Positions 52,911 to 61,957 of a stretch of 64,000 nucleotides of DNA are shown one piece after another; position 1 is the stretch's first letter; every line of letters begins with the position of its first letter. The notes below the pieces were generated by a model that saw nothing but the letters and a program-made list of their open reading frames with translations, ran no database searches and was not told the origin of the DNA. The stretch comes from Vibrio sp. VB16 (lineage in GTDB: Bacteria; Pseudomonadota; Gammaproteobacteria; Enterobacterales; Vibrionaceae). Where the stretch lies: positions 1,984,001-2,048,000 of the forward strand of contig NZ_CP087590.1 in the NCBI RefSeq assembly GCF_015594925.2. The letters are read 5' to 3'. A program made the translations under genes and the position numbers.

Positions 52911-54271
52911 GCCTGCTTCAAGAAGAACGCGAGATAATTCTTAGCAATGAGTACGTCGATACTTTTGATTTTGATGAAGTAAATGAATTCGTCACAAACG
53001 CTAGCAAAGAACTGTTTATCTCTCACCATTTCAAAAAGAAAGAAAAAATGTTGGTTCAGCCTCGCGGTGGCTTCCCAACCTATAAAAAACAGTTCGCTCT
53101 AAATGAGTTCTTCGTTAACGCGAACGTCGATGTGCTTCCTCTTACGATAGATTCAAATACCCGGCTTAACGATTATGGTACGGCGAAAAAAATGCTTCGC
53201 CTTAGTGAAGAAAATGACGTAGATATGCTCAACGGCTATCCGTTGGTGAACCACGGCTATCGCACCACGCGTAAAATGATCACGCATTTCAACAAACCTG
53301 TCAGTCTACGACACGGTACACCAGATGCAAGGCTACTTATAGAAACAGCTATTGCTTCAGGTATTTTTGAAATTGAAGGCGGCCCAATCACCTATTTGTT
53401 GCCCTATTCAAAGAACTTCCCATTAGACAAAGCGTTCATGTATTGGAAATATGTAGAACGTGTTTGCGCAAATTATTCTAAGCTTAACGAACCGATTAAT
53501 CGCGAATCGTTTGGCCCATTAACGGCTACTTTAGTACCACCTTCTATTACTATCGTTATCCAACTGTTAGAGATGCTGCTTTCGTTGGAAGAAGGGGTTA
53601 AGTCTTTTTCCGTGTCGTTCGCGCAACAAGGTTCCATGAATCAAGATATTGTCACTGGCGCGGTAATTAAAAAATTAGCCAAACATTACGCAGAAGCAAT
53701 TGGCTGCGGTGATGCCAGTATCCATTTGGTTTATCACCAATGGATGGGCGCTTTCCCGACCAACAAAAGCTATGCAGAGCAGTTGATTAACATGTCGACG
53801 GTTATTGCATCCATGGTCGGTGCGGACAAAATTATCACCAAAACACGTGAAGAAGCCGTTGGTATTCCAACGAAAGAAGCGAATGCAAAGACCGTTGCCG
53901 ATACTCAATATACACTCCGTATACTCAACGGATTGCCTAATATCGTTGATGAGCAAGAAGAAGAGATACTGACAGCAGAAGTGATGGCAATTATGGATGC
54001 GGTATTTAACGATCCAGCCGATACGCTGTGGCGAAAAGCCTTTAACTGCATCAAGTGCGGGATAATCGATGTGCCATTTTCTCCGCATATTATTAACCAC
54101 AATAAGATGATAACTATTCGCGATGCCAACAAAAATATCCGAATCATCGACCGAGGTGGTGTGCCAATCCCAGATCGCTGTTTTGAATATGAGCGCTCGC
54201 AATGCGACCTCAATAAAGACACCACCAGCATCGTTAACGACATAATTCATGATATAGGCATTATGCAATGA
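52907..54271 (+). CDS. glmE: Glutamate mutase (methylaspartate mutase) E subunit
   Basis: The 454-residue protein is the catalytic TIM-barrel subunit. Visible family segments are VQPRGGFPTYKKQ, DMLNGYPLVNHGYRTTRKM, the substrate-contacting LRHGTPDARLL, FEIEGGPITYLLPYSKN, FAQQGSMNQDIVTGA and VYHQWMGAFPTN. It binds glutamate and B12 with the S subunit in an E2S2 complex. Its ATG overlaps the S-gene stop (ATGA), and its stop overlaps the next start in the same way. Glutamate mutase is mainly known from clostridia and some actinomycete antibiotic pathways, so its presence here is noteworthy. Confidence 0.92.
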   Translation: MSLLQEEREIILSNEYVDTFDFDEVNEFVTNASKELFISHHFKKKEKMLVQPRGGFPTYKKQFALNEFFVNANVDVLPLTIDSNTRLNDYGTAKKMLRLSEENDVDMLNGYPLVNHGYRTTRKMITHFNKPVSLRHGTPDARLLIETAIASGIFEIEGGPITYLLPYSKNFPLDKAFMYWKYVERVCANYSKLNEPINRESFGPLTATLVPPSITIVIQLLEMLLSLEEGVKSFSVSFAQQGSMNQDIVTGAVIKKLAKHYAEAIGCGDASIHLVYHQWMGAFPTNKSYAEQLINMSTVIASMVGADKIITKTREEAVGIPTKEANAKTVADTQYTLRILNGLPNIVDEQEEEILTAEVMAIMDAVFNDPADTLWRKAFNCIKCGIIDVPFSPHIINHNKMITIRDANKNIRIIDRGGVPIPDRCFEYERSQCDLNKDTTSIVNDIIHDIGIMQ

Positions 54272-55473
54272 GCCAGAACGTAGACAAACTATTTATCGAT
54301 ATCGGTAGTACCTACTTTAAGGTGTCCGATTCAAAACAAATTGAGCAACATTTCCGAGACTTCAACAAAGATATTCTTGATGATTTGATGCACAAGTGCG
54401 GCTCACGAGTCAGCCAGTATGAGAAAGAAAATGTCCATATTTGCTCGTCCGCGAATGGAGGTTTAAGCACGTTAATTATTGGCGTCACCAACTCTTTCTC
54501 ACTCAAATATGCCACAAATATTGCTTTTAACTCCGGCATCAACATCATTGATACCATTCTCTACCAAAACATCGCTGATTATTCGATTCCTAGTGACTTG
54601 GTAGACGTTGTCATTGTTGTGGGGGGTATTAACGCCAATGGCGGTATATTTGGCGAGCCACTCTATCACTATTTAGAGCAGCTAAACTATTCCAACATTG
54701 TCTTTGTGGGTAACAAACCGGACGGTCTAACGCTCTCGGAAAAAGTGGACGGAATGGTCACCTTACCGAACATTGTCGACGATAGATTACACATAGTTGA
54801 AGATAACCTTAAAGAGTATCTCACCAATCTTTATCAACTCGATATTGAAGGTAAAGAAGACATCAAAGGTCTATATCAGATCACCTCTAATCAGATCTAC
54901 TCGACACCCTATATCGTTAACCAAGCGTTACCTTATGTCGATGCGAGCTATTCTGTTGTTGACCCATTTATCTTGCTTGATATCGGTGGCGCAACGACAG
55001 ATATTCATTACTCCAAAGACCTCGTTATTGACGGCAACATCGTGACAGAAAACGAGTATGACCGTCTGGTTTTTAAAAAACTCGGGGTCTATAAATCTAA
55101 GCAGTCTTTGATCTTCGCTGCGCAAAACAATGAATTCGTTTATGAGTTGTTGATGCACCTAAAAGTCACTGAGAATATCTTTGAAGAGCAGAGTGAAAAA
55201 GCAACAAAGATTCTAATGCAGCTTTCCATTTTTTTGGTTCTGTGCAAAATTTCACACTACCGAAAAGCGTATATTAATCTCAAGTTATTGGCGATTAACT
55301 CTATTGTGATCACTGGGGGAATTACCAAAGTGCTCTCATCCGAAGAGATAGAAGATATCATCGCTTTTTTCTATAAAAAAATTATGACGTCCGACCATAA
55401 GCCCGTCACCATTCTAGACAGCAATTATGATATATGGACTCTTGGTGCAAAAGGAAAATTAGAATGTCAATAA
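54268..55473 (+). CDS. glmL: GlmL/MutL-type glutamate mutase partner (ASKHA ATPase)
   Basis: The 401-residue protein has the actin/Hsp70-like ATPase motifs: phosphate-1 LFIDIGSTYFKV near the N-terminus, phosphate-2 ILLDIGGATTDIHYS, and adenosine-type IVITGGITKVLS near the C-terminus. GlmL proteins accompany glutamate mutase and are thought to protect or reactivate the B12 enzyme. The gene overlaps both neighbours (4 bases upstream, 10 bases downstream), consistent with stoichiometric, coupled synthesis. Confidence 0.88.
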   Translation: MSQNVDKLFIDIGSTYFKVSDSKQIEQHFRDFNKDILDDLMHKCGSRVSQYEKENVHICSSANGGLSTLIIGVTNSFSLKYATNIAFNSGINIIDTILYQNIADYSIPSDLVDVVIVVGGINANGGIFGEPLYHYLEQLNYSNIVFVGNKPDGLTLSEKVDGMVTLPNIVDDRLHIVEDNLKEYLTNLYQLDIEGKEDIKGLYQITSNQIYSTPYIVNQALPYVDASYSVVDPFILLDIGGATTDIHYSKDLVIDGNIVTENEYDRLVFKKLGVYKSKQSLIFAAQNNEFVYELLMHLKVTENIFEEQSEKATKILMQLSIFLVLCKISHYRKAYINLKLLAINSIVITGGITKVLSSEEIEDIIAFFYKKIMTSDHKPVTILDSNYDIWTLGAKGKLECQ

Positions 55474-57035
55474 ACTGTATTCGAAGCCTACTAGAAAACG
55501 CCGTTGAGACGCATGCAGATAAAACCGCCATCGTCTTGGACGACAGTCAGCTCACCTACGCTGAATTGTTCAAAAAGGTGAATCAAGTTGCGCTGTATTT
55601 AAAGGAACTTGGCCTCCCTAAAAACACCCGAATTGGTATCTATTCCAATAAGCGCATCGAGCAAATGATTGCGAATCTCGCGGTGCTTTCAACCGACTAT
55701 ATCTTGGTGCCGATGAGTAAAATGCTTAAGCCTGAACAGGTTAAGTACATCATCAAAGACTGTGATATCAAGTGTATTATTACCGATAATATGAAACTAG
55801 AAAGCATTGAAGAGATCGATTTTGACGGCCATGTCATCTCTTATGATACCGCCAATAAAGAGATCGCCTCTTTTGAAGAGATATACAAATACTACAACAA
55901 GCCTTATGAGTGCGATATAAGTGGCCACGACTCAGCGGTCATCACCTACTCCTTCGGTCTTTCCGGAACACCAAAAGGCATTGTCATCTCGCATCGTAAT
56001 CTTATCGATTCCGCGAGAGTGGTTTCTCAGTATTTAAAACTAGAAACCGATGATGTTATCTCTGGGGTGCTGTTCTTCAATCTAGATTACGGCTTAAACC
56101 AACTATTCTGTACGCTCATTAAAAAAGCAACATTAGCCATGCACCGCTTTATTCTACCGGAAGAGTTCTTTAACCATCTGATAGACGACAAAGTGACTGT
56201 ACTCCCTGTCATGCCCGTCTATATTTCTCAGATGTTTGATGAAGAATCAACTCGTATTCCAAGTGCAGAACTATTTGATCGAGTGAAAACGATTACTTCT
56301 TCAGGCGGTAACGTCACCGCTAGAATGATAGACGACTGTAAGCGCACCTTCCGTAATGCGGACTTCTATTCGATGCACGGACTAACCGAGGCGTTCCGTT
56401 CCACCTATCTTGACCCCTCACAGGTACAGATTCGCCCTAGTTCTATTGGTAAGCCGATCGCCGACGTGGAGTTATATGTAATTAACGAAGATGGTAAAGA
56501 GTGCGCGCCACGCGAAGTGGGTGAACTTATCCACCGTGGAGGCTATATCTATAAGGGTTACTGGAATGCACCGGAAGAGACAGCCGAGCGCTTTAAATCT
56601 GTCTCAATACTGAAGGATGTGATCAACCTAGAGGGCCAACTGGTTGATGAAACCGTGGTTGCCACAGGTGATTACGTCTATAAAGATGAAGAGGGCTATT
56701 TCTACTTCGTTTCTCGTAACGACGACATGATAAAAACTCGAGGCTACCGCGTCTCTCCTTTTGAAGTGGAGTCTGTCGTTGAGAAAAACATCCCTGCCAT
56801 TGATCGTTGTGCCGTGTTTGGATTAGAAAATGAGCTTATCGAAGAAGAGATTGTTTTGGTCTACTCTGCGCCAAGTCAGATCAGTGAAACAGAGATCCTG
56901 TTTGAACTAAACAAACATCTTGCCTCTTATATGATTCCTAACAAAGTGGTCTATAAGAAATTTATGCCGCTCATGCAAAACGATAAGAATCAAGTAAACA
57001 AAGACGCACTGAAGCGGGATCTTTCTGCTGTTTAA
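55464..57035 (+). CDS. Adenylate-forming acid/amino acid ligase (ANL superfamily)
   Basis: The 523-residue protein is an ANL enzyme that activates a carboxylate as acyl-AMP. Motifs: P-loop A3 as TYSFGLSGTPKG (161-172, degenerate at its start), A5 MHGLTEAFRSTY (304-315), A7 TGDY (401-404), hinge SRNDDMIKTRGYRVSP, and a C-terminal lysine near 513. The LTEAFRSTYLDP stretch resembles ligases associated with exosortase or carrier-protein loading. Its ATG at 55464 overlaps the glmL stop. Position in the mutase operon suggests its substrate is 3-methylaspartate or a derivative (inference). No carrier protein is encoded next to it. Confidence 0.88.
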   Translation: MSINCIRSLLENAVETHADKTAIVLDDSQLTYAELFKKVNQVALYLKELGLPKNTRIGIYSNKRIEQMIANLAVLSTDYILVPMSKMLKPEQVKYIIKDCDIKCIITDNMKLESIEEIDFDGHVISYDTANKEIASFEEIYKYYNKPYECDISGHDSAVITYSFGLSGTPKGIVISHRNLIDSARVVSQYLKLETDDVISGVLFFNLDYGLNQLFCTLIKKATLAMHRFILPEEFFNHLIDDKVTVLPVMPVYISQMFDEESTRIPSAELFDRVKTITSSGGNVTARMIDDCKRTFRNADFYSMHGLTEAFRSTYLDPSQVQIRPSSIGKPIADVELYVINEDGKECAPREVGELIHRGGYIYKGYWNAPEETAERFKSVSILKDVINLEGQLVDETVVATGDYVYKDEEGYFYFVSRNDDMIKTRGYRVSPFEVESVVEKNIPAIDRCAVFGLENELIEEEIVLVYSAPSQISETEILFELNKHLASYMIPNKVVYKKFMPLMQNDKNQVNKDALKRDLSAV

Positions 57036-57106
57036 TAAGACCAAACTAAGTGCGTTTGTGATCAACATGAATGTCACTCCGTTGACCATCAAAAGTCACA
57101 CATAAA

Positions 57107-57132
57107 AAAGCCACCTGCAAACAGGTGGCTTT
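57107..57132. terminator. Bidirectional terminator
   Basis: AAAGCCACCTG (57107-57117) pairs with CAGGTGGCTTT (57122-57132) around CAAA. The longer T tract is on the minus strand (A run 57104-57109), ending the DUF748 gene; it also follows the ligase gene on the plus strand. Confidence 0.85.
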
Positions 57133-57161
57133 GAATAACCCGATAAGACCCCTTCTATACG

Positions 57162-60100
57162 CTAACCTGCATCAATCGTCATCAAGGCCTGTCTCTGTTC
57201 AGTTTTAAGTTTACTCTTACTATCAAGAATAAAAACACGACCGGGATCTATCTCGTTTTCAATTAAGAATGTTTTAACCGCCCTTGCTCTCTCTTCCGCA
57301 AGGCTACCCAAATCGGTCTCGCTAATCGTCTGAGCATTGAGCAATTGGTTATACATACCAATATGAAGTGTTGTCGTGATCTGTTCAGGCGTAATCTCAA
57401 CGCCTTCATTTGAATCGATTAAGACTTGCTCAACTTTCATTCGCTCTTCATTTACGTCCAGCTTCAGCTCTTGTACAAATAGCGCTTGCAGAGCATCGGG
57501 TAAAATACCCGTACTAGGTATTCGGCTTGCACTGAAATCGGCTGGTAATTCAGGTAAGCCGCTCGTCTTCAAAAGCTTGTTCTGTAGTCTCGTTTCTGCC
57601 AAGGCTCTGCTATCTTCTGCAAGTAATACTGCCCCTTCAACACTGATGCGCAGGTTGGGTCTCGCATTAAGGGCTTCGACAAGCTTTAATAATCGCTCTT
57701 GTCCCGAGGAATCTAACATTGAAATCCCTGCTTCATATTGAATTAGGTTGAGTTCTTCATCGCTGCCGACCAAATTGGCAAGCAGAGAAAATGGTGCCGT
57801 AATCGCTTTGGTCACTATATTCACTAGCGCCTTTAGAATCACTCCACCAAAGCTAAACTCAGGGCTCTCTACGTCACCATTGACGTCAAATCCAAGGTCA
57901 ATAACACCATTACCATCCTGAAGTAATCCTATGGCCAAAGTAACTGGCAGGCTTGTCGCCAACGATGACTCGCTCGGTTTACCTAGTATCAACTGGTCAA
58001 CAACGACGTGATTAGTTCCTTTTAATCGGTTATTTTCAAGACGGTAGTTGATATCGAGTGACAACTGCCCCTTATCGATATAATAGCCAGCGTATGTCCC
58101 AGAGTAAGGATTAACCGAGGTGAGCTCCACGCTATTTAAACTAAAATCCAGATTAAGATAAGGGGATTCAATAAGCGGGTTTATTTCTCCAACAAGCGAA
58201 ACTGGCGCGTATTTGTCTATGTTGCCTTTTATGTCGACTAGCGCTTTGGTACCTGGTGTTGTAGAGATATTCTTTATAAACCCCTCTAACGATTCAATAC
58301 CCGATGCGAAATTAGGCGTCAGTGAATAGTCGGCATAAAACGCGGATCCGTTAACTATCTGTATCTTTCCGATATCCACCGATAGGTCAGAACCATTTGT
58401 TTTATTTGACGTGGTGGTTTTCTGTTTATCTTCCTGCGTTGCGTTTGATGTGGGTTGTGGAACCGACGCCGCCTTCTCTGTTGTTTCTTCGCTAGACTTA
58501 GAAACCGCACCGATGTTTGTGCGTAAATCCTTGGCAACAATCACCTTGGCATAAGGTGTATTCAGCAAAATGGTTTTTATCTTAAGGCTGTTATCCGCTT
58601 GATCGGCTATCAACGAATCGATAGACATTTTTTTCCATTTTAATAACGGTTCTTTCTGCAAGACATCTTTAATCAACAGTTGGTCTATCGCCATTTGCCC
58701 TTTATATACCGCTTTTCCTCGGCTGTTAGCAGAGAACCCGCCTTCCGTACTGAAGGAACCTTTGCTCAATATAATATTCAGATGTGGATCCAAATACGGT
58801 TGAAACTGAGCCAATTCCAAGCCAATTAATTGCACCTGACTGTCTAACTCCTGAGCCTTTATATCTAATTTACCCTGACTATTAAAGGTTCCTCGCGTAC
58901 GACTAGGTTGCTTATTAGTCTCTGAGGCAATGCCAAAATCAAATTTATAATCGACTGGAGCGCTAAGATCACTACTTACCGGACCAACGTTAATGTTGAG
59001 CGGATGTACTCGCCAACGTACACCATCACTTACCATTCCTTCTTTGAGGTTGATATCCGTCTGCTGCATATCAAATGAGTTGAGTTGTACCAACCACTCT
59101 TTATCTTCAGCAACTGGACGCCGAGTCTCATCTTCACTCGATACCGACGTTTCTTTTTTCGTTGACGCCTCTTTGCCCGCTGAATCGTTCTTCACAATAG
59201 GTGGAGTATTGTTTACCTTCGCCGTAAAACGACGTTGTAAATCAAGTCCTTTATTACTCAGATCGCCGTCTATCCAAAGCTTCATTAACGAGAGTTTGTC
59301 TAGGTCAATACGCTGGGAAGTGGTATCAAGCGATATACCAGTTAGCTCTAGAATCGGCAGTTTCAATTTTGGTTTTTGTTTATAGTCGAAAATCACATCC
59401 GCTAAAGAAAACTGCCCCTGACTCGCGACAAACCCTAGCTGATCATTGTCTTGTTTAAGATGATAATTAGAAGCAAAACTCGTTTCACCGGAACTCAATT
59501 CTGCCTCAATAACATGTTCGGTAAACGGCCAAAGCGGTGCAAGTTGCAACTTGGTTAAGCGAATATCACCGCTTACTTCCAAAGGTTGGAGTTGAAACTT
59601 GCCGTTTAGCTGTAACTGGCTTTGGTCTATCCCGGTCATCCCCAAACGATAGATATTAGCAACTGAGTTGATCGACGGCGTTTGTGTGTTGGATTTTGTC
59701 CCCACGGGTGCGGTCAATGTAAATGCGGCCGTATCCAGCTCACTGAGGTTGAAATTGATATTCTGATATCCAAGCTCTACTCCTGTCTGTTCGTCTTCAA
59801 AATCGACCTGCCCATTGTTCAAACTTATAGAGTGTGTTTTTACGGCAAACCGTTTATCGGATGTTGGTTTCTTTTCTTGCTCGTCTACGGCAGGTTCCAT
59901 ATCAGAGCCTGAATCAACCGCTTGCTTAGCCGTTAGCTTTTCGACTATGTCGCTAAAATTGAAGGTCGTCTTTTCCATTTCTCCATTTAATCGAGCAAGA
60001 AAAATATAAGGATTTTGAACCGTCAGGTATTCTAAGGTTGGCGTGAGACTAACGATACTTTGCCAAAAATTAAGTTCTACCTTTAACTGCTTGATACTTA

Positions 60101-60371
60101 CAAAAGGGGCAGATTCATCTCGTTTTGCAATAACCACATCATTAATTTCCGCCCGCAGCAAAAATGGGTTAATTTTTACTTCTGAAATCCCGACCTCTCG
60201 TCCAAGAATTTCTGCCAATTGTTTAGGCGCTTGAGATTGTAGAACAGCCGGTGCGACAAGACCTAGCAATCCAGCGTAAATGCCATAACTCGCTAATACA
60301 TAAGTACAAATTCTTATCAACTTCGGGGCAGATTTAAAACGATTGAAGGCACTAGCAAAGGTATTTTTCAT
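57162..60371 (-). CDS. DUF748-family AsmA-like envelope protein
   Basis: The 1069-residue protein (ATG 60371; an alternative start at 60383 adds four residues) has one N-terminal membrane helix (ICTYVLASYGIYAGLLGLVAP) followed by a very long periplasmic beta-rich region. VGISEVKINPFLLRAEINDVVI near the start (cut at 60140-60205) is typical of AsmA/DUF748 proteins, thought to bridge or shield lipids between the membranes. Two low-complexity charged linkers (about 405-435 and 635-665) separate domains, and the C-terminal part has an OmpA-like VEALNARPNLRISVEG segment. It is transcribed toward a strong terminator. Vibrios commonly carry this large form. Confidence 0.85.
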   Translation of the reverse strand: MKNTFASAFNRFKSAPKLIRICTYVLASYGIYAGLLGLVAPAVLQSQAPKQLAEILGREVGISEVKINPFLLRAEINDVVIAKRDESAPFVSIKQLKVELNFWQSIVSLTPTLEYLTVQNPYIFLARLNGEMEKTTFNFSDIVEKLTAKQAVDSGSDMEPAVDEQEKKPTSDKRFAVKTHSISLNNGQVDFEDEQTGVELGYQNINFNLSELDTAAFTLTAPVGTKSNTQTPSINSVANIYRLGMTGIDQSQLQLNGKFQLQPLEVSGDIRLTKLQLAPLWPFTEHVIEAELSSGETSFASNYHLKQDNDQLGFVASQGQFSLADVIFDYKQKPKLKLPILELTGISLDTTSQRIDLDKLSLMKLWIDGDLSNKGLDLQRRFTAKVNNTPPIVKNDSAGKEASTKKETSVSSEDETRRPVAEDKEWLVQLNSFDMQQTDINLKEGMVSDGVRWRVHPLNINVGPVSSDLSAPVDYKFDFGIASETNKQPSRTRGTFNSQGKLDIKAQELDSQVQLIGLELAQFQPYLDPHLNIILSKGSFSTEGGFSANSRGKAVYKGQMAIDQLLIKDVLQKEPLLKWKKMSIDSLIADQADNSLKIKTILLNTPYAKVIVAKDLRTNIGAVSKSSEETTEKAASVPQPTSNATQEDKQKTTTSNKTNGSDLSVDIGKIQIVNGSAFYADYSLTPNFASGIESLEGFIKNISTTPGTKALVDIKGNIDKYAPVSLVGEINPLIESPYLNLDFSLNSVELTSVNPYSGTYAGYYIDKGQLSLDINYRLENNRLKGTNHVVVDQLILGKPSESSLATSLPVTLAIGLLQDGNGVIDLGFDVNGDVESPEFSFGGVILKALVNIVTKAITAPFSLLANLVGSDEELNLIQYEAGISMLDSSGQERLLKLVEALNARPNLRISVEGAVLLAEDSRALAETRLQNKLLKTSGLPELPADFSASRIPSTGILPDALQALFVQELKLDVNEERMKVEQVLIDSNEGVEITPEQITTTLHIGMYNQLLNAQTISETDLGSLAEERARAVKTFLIENEIDPGRVFILDSKSKLKTEQRQALMTIDAG

Positions 60372-60428
60372 ACAGTAATCCATACTCTGAAATACAACGC
60401 ATCTATAAAAAATGCATTAAAGGTAAGT

Positions 60429-60656
60429 CTAATATAACTCTACCCTATAGCGTGCGGTTAAACCAGTAAGACCAACGTGATTTTGGTGTTGCAATCCAAA
60501 TAATTTACCATTAATATCCGCACCGTCTTTGGGGAGTAACTTGCCAAAACGCCTTGCTGCGTTAATGGTTTGTCCGTCAACATAATTGATGAAAATCATC
60601 ATGGCGTTCAAGATTCGGTTTACATCGAATTTAGTGAGACCATAGACAATGAACAC
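60429..60656 (-). pseudogene. Possible coding relic (75 codons)
   Basis: The frame opens with GTG and has protein-like composition: FDVNRILNAMMIFINYVDGQ, GKLLPKDGADINGKLFGLQHQ, then GLTGLTARYRVELY, which looks like the C-terminal strand of a beta-barrel protein. No ribosome site or recognised family is visible, and it lacks an N-terminal signal. It may be the 3' remnant of an outer membrane protein gene. Low confidence. Confidence 0.3.
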
Positions 60657-60661
60657 TAACC

Positions 60662-60706
60662 GAGGTGGGAAGTGCTCGTTGTCTTAGGTTTTATAATTCC
60701 CACCTC
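60662..60706 (+). promoter_or_regulatory. Long-range inverted repeat in the leader of the Gdt1-type exporter gene
   Basis: GAGGTGGGAA (60662-60671) and TTCCCACCTC (60697-60706) are perfect ten-base arms with a 25-base loop. It lies just before the preferred TTG start at 60720. Pairing would sequester the AGGTGG that serves the alternative GTG start at 60672. It does not show the conserved core of a known manganese riboswitch. Confidence 0.4.
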
Positions 60707-60719
60707 ATCAGAGATTATT

Positions 60720-61274
60720 TTGAGTGTACTAGCCATTTCTATCACCACCGTAGCACTAGCCGAGATCGGTGACAAAACCCAACTTCTATCTTTATTGCTT
60801 GCTAGTCGATACCGAAAACCCATTCCAATTATTGCGGCTATTTTCTTAGCGACTATTGCAAATCATGCATTGGCTGCCTATTTAGGCGTTGTGGTAGCGG
60901 ATTATATTAACCCTGAAATGCTCACATGGGTTCTCGCCGTTAGTTTCTTAGCTATGGCTGGATGGGTACTTATCCCTGACAAATTGGATGAAGACGAAAG
61001 CATATCGAACAAAGGCCCTTTCGTAGCCAGTTTCATCGCCTTCTTTATTGCAGAAATAGGTGACAAAACTCAGATTGCAACGTCCATCCTTGGCGCGCAG
61101 TATTCCGATGCCCTTACGTTCGTTGTGCTCGGGACGACCATCGGTATGTTGCTTGCTAATGTCCCCGTGGTTCTGATTGGTAAACTCTCTGCTGATAAGC
61201 TGCCACTCGCGCTGATTCGAAAAATCACAGCTGGACTATTTATAATATTAGCTATTGGTGCTTTCAGCATTTAA
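60720..61274 (+). CDS. mneA: Gdt1/UPF0016-family cation exporter (MneA-like)
   Basis: The protein has six membrane helices in two repeats, each carrying the Gdt1 signature: ALAEIGDKTQLLSLLLASR and FIAEIGDKTQIATSILGAQ. The acidic ExGD and KTQ residues form the metal path. Vibrio MneA of this family exports manganese. I prefer the TTG at 60720, which places the first helix at the N-terminus as in family members. A GTG at 60672 behind AGGTGG would add 16 residues. The short basic/acidic loop between repeats contains PDKLDEDESI. It is a single gene, followed by a small unknown gene. Confidence 0.85.
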   Translation: MSVLAISITTVALAEIGDKTQLLSLLLASRYRKPIPIIAAIFLATIANHALAAYLGVVVADYINPEMLTWVLAVSFLAMAGWVLIPDKLDEDESISNKGPFVASFIAFFIAEIGDKTQIATSILGAQYSDALTFVVLGTTIGMLLANVPVVLIGKLSADKLPLALIRKITAGLFIILAIGAFSI

Positions 61275-61423
61275 CTCGATATATCGGATGTAGAAATGAA
61301 TTGGATCGCATTATTTTTGCATAATTACATTCCAGTCTTCTCGAACTGAAAGGTGATCCATGTCGCATATGAATGTGAATATGTGATCTATATTTGATTT
61401 TGGGCTCATTCTCAGGAGGAGAT

Positions 61424-61642
61424 ATGCGATATCAAGTTAAAGAAGCATTCGATAAAATTATCGATATCACTAGCGTTAAACCTAATCATTTGCTTGTAAC
61501 AAGTGCGATACCAAATGACATTCGGCTTGCTTATATTGATAGTGAACAAAGGACGTTCGAACTTAAGTATTCTGACGGGCATTTATATCTGCTAGACGAC
61601 ATTGAACAACAATGGTTTCCTTTAGACAACGGTAGATATTAG
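61424..61642 (+). CDS. Small hypothetical protein (72 aa)
   Basis: From the ATG at 61424, preceded by a near-perfect GGAGGAG ribosome site, this encodes a 72-residue cytosolic protein with alternating strands (LLVTSAIPNDIRLAYIDS, FELKYSDGHLYLLDD, WFPLDNGRY). I do not recognise the family. The strong ribosome site and the downstream terminator support a real gene. An in-frame TTG/ATA-type upstream start at 61394 is unnecessary. Confidence 0.65.
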   Translation: MRYQVKEAFDKIIDITSVKPNHLLVTSAIPNDIRLAYIDSEQRTFELKYSDGHLYLLDDIEQQWFPLDNGRY

Positions 61643-61657
61643 TCCATTTTTTTTCAT

Positions 61658-61690
61658 AAAAGGCGTAAAGGGTTTTCCTTTGCGCCTTTT
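61658..61690 (+). terminator. Rho-independent terminator
   Basis: A 14-bp stem (61658-61671 with 61677-61690, one T-G wobble) has a GTTTT loop and A/T-rich outer arms ending in TTTT. It follows the 72-residue protein gene. Confidence 0.8.
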
Positions 61691-61825
61691 ATTATTAGAT
61701 ACCTAGGACACATCTCTCTTTTTTCTTATCCAGTGGAGTCTGACCTTTTCCTGCTGCTTCAACCTACCAATGATTTCTAATCAACTGGCAATAAAATTCG
61801 TCAACGAATACAAACCAAATAATTC

Positions 61826-61862
61826 TGAACAATTGTTCAAATGACAATTGAACGTTCGTTCA
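61826..61862 (+). promoter_or_regulatory. Duplicated TGAAC-N4-GTTCA operator
   Basis: TGAAC-AATT-GTTCA (61826-61839) and TGAAC-GTTC-GTTCA (61849-61862) are two copies of the same inverted-repeat pattern with centres 23 bases apart. They lie immediately before the -10-like TATTATAG of the AhpD-like gene. TetR-family repressors often bind such sites. No TetR gene is in the window. Confidence 0.6.
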
Positions 61863-61957
61863 TTTTATATTATAGTCCTTCAATCAATATGGTCAGCACG
61901 ACATACCTCGTAATCGTAACATCACTTTTGACTGGCTAAATAACAAGGAATATAAAC

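Larger units (their letters stand above)
60372..60719. other. Intergenic region (348 bp)
   Basis: Between the DUF748 gene and the Gdt1-type exporter gene. It contains the doubtful ORF relic at 60429-60656 (minus) and the inverted repeat at 60662-60706 in the leader of the exporter gene. Confidence 0.5.

Noticed and set aside
53675..54268. 197-codon open frame antisense to glmE
   Set aside because: It lies wholly inside the strongly supported mutase E gene, has no ribosome site and a Cys/His-rich composition typical of shadow frames.
60600..60720. yybP-ykoY manganese riboswitch upstream of the exporter gene
   Set aside because: The conserved purine-rich core of that class was not found; only a simple inverted repeat is present.
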